Virus record (IMG/VR): IMGVR_UViG_3300035698_002283
Coordinates: 1-46,053 of that record
Source: a virus
Length of the DNA stretch: 46,053 bases
Reading direction: 5' to 3' (one strand)
This document shows positions 38,976 to 45,976 of the stretch, in pieces. The notes under the pieces are model-generated. The model ran no database searches, had not been told where the DNA came from, and saw only the letters and a program-made list of their open reading frames with translations. The position numbers and the translations under genes were made by a program. Each line of letters opens with the position of its first letter. Positions within the stretch are counted from its first letter, which is position 1.

Positions 38976-39870
38976 TGGATATTACCCCTTGGTCGATTAA
39001 CTCTTTTATATACCGTTCTTCTGTATAGCCTGGGATCATCTTAATGATCTTCGCACCTGCTTGCTGGAATTCCTGGGGCAAGTCTTTTAAGCTTACTCCT
39101 CTCTTCCTAGCTACTGTATTACCTTTGGTAGGTAGTACCGCGGCTGGTGCTGCTTGCCGGCTGTTTGCGAAGTGATCGGGATACACTCTTTTAACTTCGT
39201 CTTCAATCTTACTTAAAGACTCCGAAGCGGATAGCTCTGGGTGAGCCACTGCTATTCTGTCAGACATCGCTTGTGCAAACGCTGTCATTGCAATTGTTTT
39301 TGATTCGCCTGAAGCAGGATCGAACCACTTGTTCCGTTCCTTAAAGTCATCAATAGCTACCTTCGTACCTGCATCTTGTAATGTAGGTGCTTTAGATTTA
39401 GCTGTATGAGCCTCATGGTCGATTCGTGAAGCTTGCTCTTTCAGTCTGTCATAAGATTCTAAATCCCCATGCTCTACAGCCTGCCGTTGCTTTGCCATGA
39501 TATCAGCTTTCGCCTTCTCATATGCAGCTTCTTCTTGACGCTTGATATGACCTGAAAAGTCATTAATAACCGTCTTTAATTCTTTAATCTCTCTTCCCTG
39601 GGTGGAGATCGTCTTATAGAATCTGCCTCTGTCTAAGTATTCCTTAGCTGATACAAAATTCTTTCCCTCAGTATTATCATCAAACTCTTCGGCGGGCTTC
39701 CAACCCTTTTCCCTTGCCTCTAGTTCTTCTGGTGATTGTGTAGGTGCTTCCTCAACGATACTATCAGATAGTACGCCCTCGGTTGCTTCAACTACATCGG
39801 CCTCTATTTCAGCTGCAACCTCTAATGGTTCAACTACTTCTTCTTCTATATTATTAAGCTCTTCGCTCAT
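38965..39870 (-). CDS. Scaffold protein
   Basis: 301 aa, highly charged. An acidic N-terminus (LNNIEEEVVEPLEVAAEIEA) is followed by long helices with coiled-coil character (about 90-160) and a basic C-terminal segment (NTVARKRGVSLKDL) that could bind the coat protein. It lacks cysteines and has the low-complexity helical profile of P22-type scaffolds. Its position between portal/GroES and capsid genes agrees. Confidence 0.8.
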   Translation of the reverse strand: MSEELNNIEEEVVEPLEVAAEIEADVVEATEGVLSDSIVEEAPTQSPEELEAREKGWKPAEEFDDNTEGKNFVSAKEYLDRGRFYKTISTQGREIKELKTVINDFSGHIKRQEEAAYEKAKADIMAKQRQAVEHGDLESYDRLKEQASRIDHEAHTAKSKAPTLQDAGTKVAIDDFKERNKWFDPASGESKTIAMTAFAQAMSDRIAVAHPELSASESLSKIEDEVKRVYPDHFANSRQAAPAAVLPTKGNTVARKRGVSLKDLPQEFQQAGAKIIKMIPGYTEERYIKELIDQGVISNDK

Positions 39871-39884
39871 CTCTTATGTCTCCT

Positions 39885-40193
39885 TTAGACTACTTTACAG
39901 AATACATCATCATCATTAAGAATTCGGTAATGAACTTCATCGTCTTTACCTTCATTATCAATAATCAATATACCTTCATATCTCTGGAACTTAACAGTAT
40001 CACCTACGGCTACCCATGGTGTACCATCATCAAAAGCTTTATAGGCATTTGGACCGACTGCGATGACTTCGCCTTCTTCCATTCCTCGTTGCTCTTTTTT
40101 AGTTACATCAGTTGGGATAATGATACCGCCTACTGACTTCTCTTCTACTTTCTTAGTCTTTACTAAGATTCTATGTCCTACTGGTACTAGCAT
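39885..40193 (-). CDS. Phage GroES-like co-chaperonin
   Basis: 102 aa from ATG 40193 (MLVPVGHRILVK), which overlaps the previous stop as TAATG; a longer frame to 40250 is not favoured. GroES features are clear: PVGHRILVK at the start, a mobile loop KVEEKSVGGIIIP at about 14-26, EGEVIAVGP, the roof and body strands, and a closing VHYRILNDDDVFCKV. T4 gp31 and similar phage co-chaperonins let host GroEL fold large coat proteins. Its location inside the head gene cluster suggests the same job here. Confidence 0.9.
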   Translation of the reverse strand: MLVPVGHRILVKTKKVEEKSVGGIIIPTDVTKKEQRGMEEGEVIAVGPNAYKAFDDGTPWVAVGDTVKFQRYEGILIIDNEGKDDEVHYRILNDDDVFCKVV

Positions 40194-40402
40194 TAGTCTT
40201 CGTCCTCTTCTTCTTCGATTAGGTCTCCTGACATGAGTGCGTCCATGCAATGTACTATACCGCGAATACGGAACAGTTCATCATTCGTTACGTCGGATGT
40301 TACGACGCATTCCATTAACTCCTTCCGGCGAGCTAGTAGAAGTTCGAAAACTTCCTCCGTTTGAGGTAGTGTTGACCACTGCCTGAAATCTTCTCTATTC
40401 AT
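40193..40402 (-). CDS. Hypothetical 69-aa protein between portal and GroES
   Basis: A helical protein beginning MNREDFRQWSTLPQTEE and ending with an acidic tail (LIEEEEDED). It starts two bases after the portal stop and its own stop overlaps the GroES start. No family recognised with confidence. It may be a small assembly factor. Confidence 0.7.
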   Translation of the reverse strand: MNREDFRQWSTLPQTEEVFELLLARRKELMECVVTSDVTNDELFRIRGIVHCMDALMSGDLIEEEEDED

Positions 40403-40404
40403 TT

Positions 40405-42408
40405 TTATACTCCTTCAGTTGGAGCTTCCGTGCTTGGTGGTACTACGTCTTCTTCAGTTGTAGTGTCTACTTTTGCTTTAATTCTATCTATCTGATCCTT
40501 AGCGTCTGCTGATACAGTATCAAGCATTGCTCTATATTGATTGATCTGCGTACCAGCTTCTTTAGCCTCAGCTTCCGCAAGGTTTTTAATACCTTCCGTT
40601 TTCATCAATTCTAACTCAGCTTCGAGTGTAGCGATATCCCTAGCAATCTTCTTACCTTGGATAAGTACTTTACTTGCCTCAATCTCTGCTTTCTGCTCTG
40701 CTGCCCTTACTTTAGCTTCTAGTTCTAGTTGCTCTAGTGGTGGCGGTGCATTTGGATCTGCTGGAGGCATGATAGCCTCGATGTTTGGTGTATCTAAATC
40801 TTGTAGGAATCGTTTAACAATCTCCTGTCCATTAACGCCTGGCATACCTATAAGGTCTAGCTGCGCCCGTGACCGTGCCATACGCTGAGCGTCTGAGGCT
40901 AGGTTAGGATCGGATACTGGTGTTACGTCCATGCTCTCATCTTCGTAGTCAGTCTGTAGTACTGCACCCTGTTCGTCTAGGATGTTGAAATAAACTTCAG
41001 GATCTAAGAAGAGTCTGTTAAGTCGATAAATCTTTTCGAACTCTGACTTCAAGCTTCTATATAAACGTCTATGGATACTGCTAAAGACCTTGAGGCCTTG
41101 TTCGATTAGAGCGATAACTGTAGTCGCTGGCGAGTTCTGAGCGTGTTCATCACCCTTCATGATATTCGTAATAGATGATAGCTCTTGTCCAGAGTTTATC
41201 ATTGTGCCTAATAGGCTAAACAGTACGTTAGAAGGTTCTTTGTAATTCATTGGTACTACATTCTTCGCGATATCTGTTCCTGGACCTGAATCGATCTTCT
41301 TCCATTCACCCGGATTTAGTCGTAGGTTTCCGCCCTTGATCCGTAATCCACGTCCAATAAAACCACCTTGCAAGTTAGCTAAATAACCTGAATCTAGTAG
41401 CTGATTGATTGTTGTGTTAATAGTCGCATTAAGTGGTCGTAGTAACATACCAAACCCCATACTAAAGTATGCTCCTGAAGGACAGGGCAGGAAGTGGAAG
41501 TCTGTAAAGTATTGAATAGGTGTTATACTAACAACCTTATTCTCATCGTTGCGCTGTACATCTCTTTCGTCAAACCTAGCTACAATCCGTAGAATGTTGC
41601 CTGTAGGCTTGTGGAGTGTTACAACATAAGGCTCTTCGTAGAAGTCGCCATCTAAATCTAAATATGTATGCATCTCAATAACTTCATGCATCTGATCTAA
41701 GTCACTGCCTTCGTTGGTATGTATGATCTTATCTAGGATGTCGCTGTACAAGCCCGCCCGCATACGTTCGATCAAGTCGTTCTTATGCATGTGGAGTACG
41801 TGACTAACACGTCTAGCCTCTTTAAGAGACTTCGTGGTGTTGTTTAGAATAAGCTCATCATAGTTACATAGCTCACTTACATTCTTTTTATTGATAGGAT
41901 CAAACCATGTCTTCTTATGTACAGTACCAACTACTGATAACATAGGCAATAGTTTGTCTAATGCTCCTTCCCATTCTGTGTCTTGTACTAACAGCTGATA
42001 AGACATATGCTCAGACAAGCGTTTCGCTCTCTGTTCTTTAGCTCCGTCTAGGTCTGCCCCAGTAGTAGTAACCTCAACAACCTTACCTCCTCTTACAATC
42101 TCTGGATATGTCACAGAGCTGAATTGAATAGAAGCTTCGGCTAGTAGGGGGAACTTAACATTCGCAGCACCTGGCCACGGATGGTCTTTTCGTTCAGTAA
42201 TTAATTTCGCTAGTTTGAGTGATTCTTCTGCATCATCCATCCAATCTGACATTGAATCAGCATCTTCCTCGAATCCTGCCATTGAGTCTACACTGATCTG
42301 TGCTAGCTCACCTTGAGACATAATCTCCGCAATATTCGGTAATAGCCGTATCTCGTCTAAATCGAGTTCTGGCATAGATGGTAGTTTTATAATGTCTTTT
42401 TCGCTCAT
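40405..42408 (-). CDS. Portal protein
   Basis: 667 aa, in the size range of P22-type portals (P22 gp1 is 725 aa). Typical parts are a helical N-terminus, HPWPGAANVKFPLLAEASIQ at about 96-115, SVVGTVHKKTWFDP, and FLPCPSGAYFSMGFGMLLRPLNATINTTINQLLDSGYLANLQGGF in the centre. A long coiled C-terminus (about 560-650) fits the barrel of P22-like portals. It lies immediately downstream of TerL. Confidence 0.9.
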   Translation of the reverse strand: MSEKDIIKLPSMPELDLDEIRLLPNIAEIMSQGELAQISVDSMAGFEEDADSMSDWMDDAEESLKLAKLITERKDHPWPGAANVKFPLLAEASIQFSSVTYPEIVRGGKVVEVTTTGADLDGAKEQRAKRLSEHMSYQLLVQDTEWEGALDKLLPMLSVVGTVHKKTWFDPINKKNVSELCNYDELILNNTTKSLKEARRVSHVLHMHKNDLIERMRAGLYSDILDKIIHTNEGSDLDQMHEVIEMHTYLDLDGDFYEEPYVVTLHKPTGNILRIVARFDERDVQRNDENKVVSITPIQYFTDFHFLPCPSGAYFSMGFGMLLRPLNATINTTINQLLDSGYLANLQGGFIGRGLRIKGGNLRLNPGEWKKIDSGPGTDIAKNVVPMNYKEPSNVLFSLLGTMINSGQELSSITNIMKGDEHAQNSPATTVIALIEQGLKVFSSIHRRLYRSLKSEFEKIYRLNRLFLDPEVYFNILDEQGAVLQTDYEDESMDVTPVSDPNLASDAQRMARSRAQLDLIGMPGVNGQEIVKRFLQDLDTPNIEAIMPPADPNAPPPLEQLELEAKVRAAEQKAEIEASKVLIQGKKIARDIATLEAELELMKTEGIKNLAEAEAKEAGTQINQYRAMLDTVSADAKDQIDRIKAKVDTTTEEDVVPPSTEAPTEGV

Positions 42409-42411
42409 AGC

Positions 42412-43884
42412 TTAGTAACCTGTTATGTTGTCCTTACCAGTTAATTCCGGTGGCATTTCATTTTCGTCATCGTCATATTGTGGTTCTGACTCTGCTCTAT
42501 CTAACCCTGACATTATCAAGTATCGTGTCGCATCCATTAAATGGTCGTTATTCTTTACGATCTTTCCTTTGTCATCCCTACGGTATACCCTAAACTCTTC
42601 TAACCACTTCTGGCAATTGCTGAAGACTTTAAGCCTGCCTGAGCTTAGTCTCTGCCAGACAGTAAGTAATCCTGATTCAACCAATGTACGCTCGGCGCTA
42701 CAAATGTCTAAACCTAAGATATAGTAATCATCGATAAGTCTTGCGCCATCCTTCTGACTTCGTCCTTCAGACGCTGGGTCAATAACTCCTGGGATCCACT
42801 TGCCCCGTGCTTTAATAGCATCGGCGTGGATTGAAGGCTCTGCTTGGCCTCTATAGTGTTCTGAGTATAGATATACTACATCACTCTCTTTATCGTATGC
42901 AGCCCATATAACTGCTGTCTTATTCCAGCCTACGTCCATTCCGTATGCTCGTGGCCAGCTTGCCGGTATCTCGAATGGATCTACGATTACTTCAGACTCT
43001 GGTACTGGGTATATGGCACCTGATCCTAATTGTGGTATACCTCTACTCCGTGCTTCTGCCTCGTGGGGTGAGAAGGACGCTAAGAGCATCTTTTTCTGAT
43101 CTTCTTTAATATGTGCTGTATCTTCCCAAGACGCCATTACAACGTATTTACTTGGATTCATTCCTGGTATCTTAGATGGTACTATACCACCTGCCGGTCG
43201 CTTACCTCCTGGTAGGAAGTTCAATACAACCTCAGATAGACCTTTAAGAGGGGTGAATGTGCAATAAATGATACCTTCCGTTGTCATTGTTCTTGTTAAG
43301 GCTTCAGAATATATATTAGATTGTTCCATCTCCTCATCGAACCATACGACGTGTCGGCTAGTACCCATGAATGAGTCCATTCCCTGTACATATGATTTAA
43401 AACCTAGTTGACTCGTACCACCGGTTACATGTTTTACGTATAAATCCTGAACTGCGTCTGTGACACCTGCTCGGGATGTAGTCCGTACAATAGCGTCCTT
43501 TGGTATCATACCAGTGCCATATTCGCCTCGACGGCCTAATAGCTCCATCTGGATTACGTCACGTGTTGTTTCATTCGTTATCCCGGCTGCCCATGCTGTG
43601 ATAGGCTGTTCGAATCGTCGTCCTTCCCACCAGTGAGGATAATTACCGGTTAAGTGGCATACCATTTCGTATGCTCCTGCTACGGTCTTGCCTGACCTAT
43701 TAGCAGCTATAAAGGCGCGTTCCTTGTACTTTGCTCCCGCTGCGAAGAACTCCAAGTGTTTCGGGTACTTATCACGCGCAAATTCTCCCTCATCTGGGAA
43801 GAAGCCTTTATTCTTGTTTTCTTTGGTTCTACGTTCCTTTTCAGCTACAGCCTTAAGTAATTGTATCTTCGTCTCCCGATCCAT
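42412..43884 (-). CDS. terL: Terminase large subunit
   Basis: 490 aa. The ATPase domain has Walker A AANRSGKT at about 60-67 and Walker B VVWFDEEM at about 179-186. The nuclease domain has YGMDVGWN (Asp317), VIDPASEG (Asp369) and DHLMDATRY (Asp451), three acidic metal ligands. It cuts and pumps DNA into the prohead with the portal and TerS. It overlaps TerS by 32 bases and precedes the portal. Complete. Confidence 0.95.
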   Translation of the reverse strand: MDRETKIQLLKAVAEKERRTKENKNKGFFPDEGEFARDKYPKHLEFFAAGAKYKERAFIAANRSGKTVAGAYEMVCHLTGNYPHWWEGRRFEQPITAWAAGITNETTRDVIQMELLGRRGEYGTGMIPKDAIVRTTSRAGVTDAVQDLYVKHVTGGTSQLGFKSYVQGMDSFMGTSRHVVWFDEEMEQSNIYSEALTRTMTTEGIIYCTFTPLKGLSEVVLNFLPGGKRPAGGIVPSKIPGMNPSKYVVMASWEDTAHIKEDQKKMLLASFSPHEAEARSRGIPQLGSGAIYPVPESEVIVDPFEIPASWPRAYGMDVGWNKTAVIWAAYDKESDVVYLYSEHYRGQAEPSIHADAIKARGKWIPGVIDPASEGRSQKDGARLIDDYYILGLDICSAERTLVESGLLTVWQRLSSGRLKVFSNCQKWLEEFRVYRRDDKGKIVKNNDHLMDATRYLIMSGLDRAESEPQYDDDENEMPPELTGKDNITGY

Positions 43885-44350
43885 CAGTAGGTAATTCCTT
43901 TGCTGTCGTCTGTATACGCTTAATGAGGCTATCTAGCTGCTCATCTGTAAGGTTGTCGTGATCATTAGATAAATGTACTTCAGATTTGTTAGTGTCTTGC
44001 CAATCTTCTCTAAACCTACATTTCATGCTATAAATCCATGCTACTTGATTAAATCCTTTTATTTGTCCACAAATGCCTCGTGTGCCGATATCTATCCATT
44101 CAGCTTCGCATCGTGCCCTAGCGATTTCCATCGCCTTCTTAAATCCTTTACATTTAGGGTTCTTAGTCCAATTAAATAATGTTTTACGTGATACGCCAAA
44201 TTCCGCTGCCATCTGTGCTAGCGCGAGTCCCCGGTCACCCATCTCGATTATTTGTTCGTTATGTTCCGGTTTCCACTTAACTACACCTTCGCCGAACTTA
44301 GGCCGTATAATCAACTCTCCTTCGATTGGGTTTTTAGCTTCGTCTGTCAT
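43853..44350 (-). CDS. terS: Terminase small subunit
   Basis: 165 aa. A helix-turn-helix, GLALAQMAAEFGVSRKTLFNW at about 37-57, fits DNA recognition. A helical oligomerisation part (KAMEIARARCEAEWIDIG) and an acidic C-terminus (NLTDEQLDSLIKRIQTTAKE) follow. It overlaps the 3' end of the endolysin gene and the 5' end of TerL. The packaging site it would recognise is not known. Confidence 0.88.
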   Translation of the reverse strand: MTDEAKNPIEGELIIRPKFGEGVVKWKPEHNEQIIEMGDRGLALAQMAAEFGVSRKTLFNWTKNPKCKGFKKAMEIARARCEAEWIDIGTRGICGQIKGFNQVAWIYSMKCRFREDWQDTNKSEVHLSNDHDNLTDEQLDSLIKRIQTTAKELPTDGSGDEDTIT

Positions 44351-44733
44351 TATCTTTTAAGCTCCAGATGTGCTACATCCTTCATACGCCATCTACGGCC
44401 TGAGAAGAATCCTACTGATTCGCCTTGTTCGGCTAAATCTACCCAAAACTGATGATCTTTGTCTGCACATGGTCCTGACCAGCCCCATCGTCTGTCTATG
44501 ACGTCAACTGCTCTGCCCGAGAGGTGACGACTATTCATTGTCTGTGAATACCCTTTTCTAACCTTTTCGCGCTGCTGGGCTACTGTACGTTTGCCTTCTG
44601 CAATGACTGGTTGCCATTCTAACGCCCAGAGTCGGTCTAATACCTCTCCGATCATTGGTTGTATTACGGGTTCTAATAAATGGATCTTGCGGGTGTTCCG
44701 CGGCCACTGTGAGGGGGGTAAGTCTTTACTCAT
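44350..44733 (-). CDS. Endolysin, M15-family peptidase
   Basis: 127 aa. The zinc motif SRHLSGRAVDVID (His70, Asp77) and the C-terminal DVAHLEL (Asp119, His122) define an M15 L-alanyl-D-glutamate or VanY-type peptidase like the T5 endolysin. There is no signal peptide, so release should depend on the holin encoded just upstream. Unusually for P22-like phages, the lysis genes precede the terminase genes. Confidence 0.92.
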   Translation of the reverse strand: MSKDLPPSQWPRNTRKIHLLEPVIQPMIGEVLDRLWALEWQPVIAEGKRTVAQQREKVRKGYSQTMNSRHLSGRAVDVIDRRWGWSGPCADKDHQFWVDLAEQGESVGFFSGRRWRMKDVAHLELKR

Positions 44734-45135
44734 TTAGTGTACCTTGTCTATACCTTTAAGCTTCTCATATGTTCTGAGACCGCCAAGGCCAATTAAAGCT
44801 AATACTAAGTTAAACATTACTTCCGTTGGGAAGATTGGAGCGGCTACGCCTGCAAATGTTAACATAGGACCTACTAAGAAGGCAAAGAACAGCCCTAAAC
44901 CACATACCCAGCCGATGAATGGTCTCCATCCTGCTACGAAGAGTGATCTATGTCCTGCTTCTTGTCTTGTGATTTCTGCCTGCATAATATGAGGCTTTTG
45001 ACGAAGTTCAAACATAATTGCCTCAGCAGTCATCTTTTCATCCTTCGATGTGAATAAGTTGTCTAATACTTTACCGATAGTTTCAATACCAGTAGTTACG
45101 CCGCCGCCAAGCAGCAGGCTTGATAAAAATGTCAT
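44734..45135 (-). CDS. Holin, 3TM family
   Basis: 133 aa. An N-terminal hydrophobic part (FLSSLLLGGGVTTGIETIG), then a charged region with AEITRQEAGHRSLFVAGWRPFIGW. Two strong membrane spans lie at about 77-99 and 103-121. The GWRPFIGWVCGLG stretch is the hallmark of the Holin_3TM family. First protein gene of the late operon, about 610 bases downstream of the promoter at 45752. The ribosome-binding site (GACGAGATC) is weak, which may delay expression. Confidence 0.88.
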   Translation of the reverse strand: MTFLSSLLLGGGVTTGIETIGKVLDNLFTSKDEKMTAEAIMFELRQKPHIMQAEITRQEAGHRSLFVAGWRPFIGWVCGLGLFFAFLVGPMLTFAGVAAPIFPTEVMFNLVLALIGLGGLRTYEKLKGIDKVH

Positions 45136-45558
45136 ATGATTGATCTCGTCTTGAAATTGATATATTGAATAATGGTTGAAGCTTTATTCCCACCAGTAAG
45201 TAGCTTCTTCTCTCGTCGCCCGCGCACTTCGAGACCCTCACTTCCCCCATAATCATATAGTAGCTAGCGTATGATCTGGACGTCGTTACAAGTTTGCATA
45301 CTTTCCTTGGCATTCAGTACTAAATATTACGCTTCCAACGCATATATCAATTCGTGACGCCTAAGTACGGCTTTAGGGGCTAATTTTATTTTGTATGACA
45401 TCAGCCCTAGTCATTCTTAGCAATAGTGGACTCGTTTTTAGTGTTGTCCCTACGTCGTGTTACTTCACGCAATCACATCGTCAGGTGGTTGGGGTCACCT
45501 GAGTTAAGAAGTCCTTGCGGTAGCGATACTGCTCGAGCGGCCTTCTATGTTCACAATT
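45136..45558 (-). other. Non-coding, hairpin-rich stretch between the tmRNA-like RNA and holin
   Basis: I see no convincing gene in about 420 bases. Inverted repeats include TCAGGTG/CACCTGA (45481-45502, 8-base loop), TAGGGCT with AGCCCCTA inside CTAAG/CTTAG (near 45361-45420), and CGTG/CACG near 45460. It could be a structured leader, a second RNA gene or the packaging site. Confidence 0.5.
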
Positions 45559-45658
45559 TGGTGGAAGTGGCGGGTTTCGCTCCCGCGTCCTACTAAGTCA
45601 TTGCTGTATTCACTTGTGCATTTATAAGCCACTTAATAGTCGAATCTAGTACACCCCC
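45559..45658 (-). ncRNA. ssrA-like: tmRNA-like RNA lacking a tag-coding domain
   Basis: 100 nt. The 5' GGGGGTG (45658-45652) pairs over 7 bp with CACTTCC (45569-45563), keeping a G3-U70 wobble as in alanine tRNA and tmRNA, followed by A and encoded CCA (45559-45562). AGATTCGAC after the acceptor matches the tmRNA 5' signature. GGACGCGGG, a 7-base loop (AGCGAAA) and CCCGCC match the tmRNA T-arm. CTATTAAGT and ACTTAGTAG form a 9-bp P2-type helix capped by about 32 bases. The pseudoknots and tag frame of normal tmRNA (about 360 nt) are absent. The T-loop departs from TTC at its first bases. Confidence 0.8.
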
Positions 45659-45661
45659 AGT

Positions 45662-45745
45662 GTACAATTAAAAATGAGAGAGCTTCTAACGTCCAGCTTC
45701 TAAATTTCAAAGAGTCTTGTCCCTAGAATGCTTCTCTCACCTTGT
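45662..45745 (-). ncRNA. Leader RNA or small RNA ahead of the tmRNA-like gene
   Basis: From the likely start near 45745, GTGAGAGAAGC can pair with GCTCTCTCAT around a loop of about 45 bases, followed by TTTTTAATT. This looks like a small RNA with a terminator, or a 5' leader removed by processing. TTAGAAGCT occurs in part twice in the loop. A further hairpin, GTACAC/GTGTAC, overlaps the first bases of the tmRNA-like RNA. Confidence 0.45.
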
Positions 45746-45751
45746 AGCTAT

Positions 45752-45780
45752 ATTATAACACCTTTTGTAGGCCTTGTCAA
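45752..45780 (-). promoter_or_regulatory. Consensus sigma70 promoter for the tmRNA-like RNA and late arm
   Basis: On the minus strand TTGACA (45775-45780) and TATAAT (45752-45757) have the ideal 17-base spacing, with TGT before the -10. It is the only strong promoter I see ahead of the late genes, so it may drive the RNA and, by read-through, holin to fibre genes. Confidence 0.92.
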
Positions 45781-45781
45781 A

Positions 45782-45976
45782 CTATTCGTCGTAATATTCA
45801 GCTAATTTGTATAAAATAGCGGCTAAATCCTTCCTAGTGCCTTCTCTTGCCCCGTGAAAGTGTCTATACGTCATGCATACATCCAATATATCAGACTCAG
45901 TTACTGGCCTTATAGCAGCTACTTCATCGGAATAATCCTTCTGGTAGGTTTCTACCCATGTCGGTATATGTTTCAT
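45782..45976 (-). CDS. Hypothetical 64-aa protein, last leftward early gene
   Basis: It begins MKHIPTWVETYQKDYS and is helical and mildly acidic. The start follows AAGGTGA and lies one base after the stop of the gene numbered 52-306 on the circle. Its stop lies directly before the consensus promoter at 45752-45780. It marks the border between early leftward and late genes. Function unknown. Confidence 0.75.
   Translation of the reverse strand: MKHIPTWVETYQKDYSDEVAAIRPVTESDILDVCMTYRHFHGAREGTRKDLAAILYKLAEYYDE

Noticed and set aside
45083-45313. 76-aa minus-strand frame upstream of holin
   Set aside because: It overlaps the holin start in another frame, has no ribosome-binding site and shows no recognisable protein character.
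45559-45658. Interpretation as an attP site formed from a host ssrA 3' end
   Set aside because: The 5' tmRNA signature and the pairing P2 and acceptor strands are also present, and no integrase gene was found. A bare attP would carry only the 3' end.
45559-45658. Interpretation as an ordinary tRNA
   Set aside because: There is no D-stem and no 5-bp anticodon stem with a 7-base loop. The helix in its place has 9 bp and a loop of about 32 bases.
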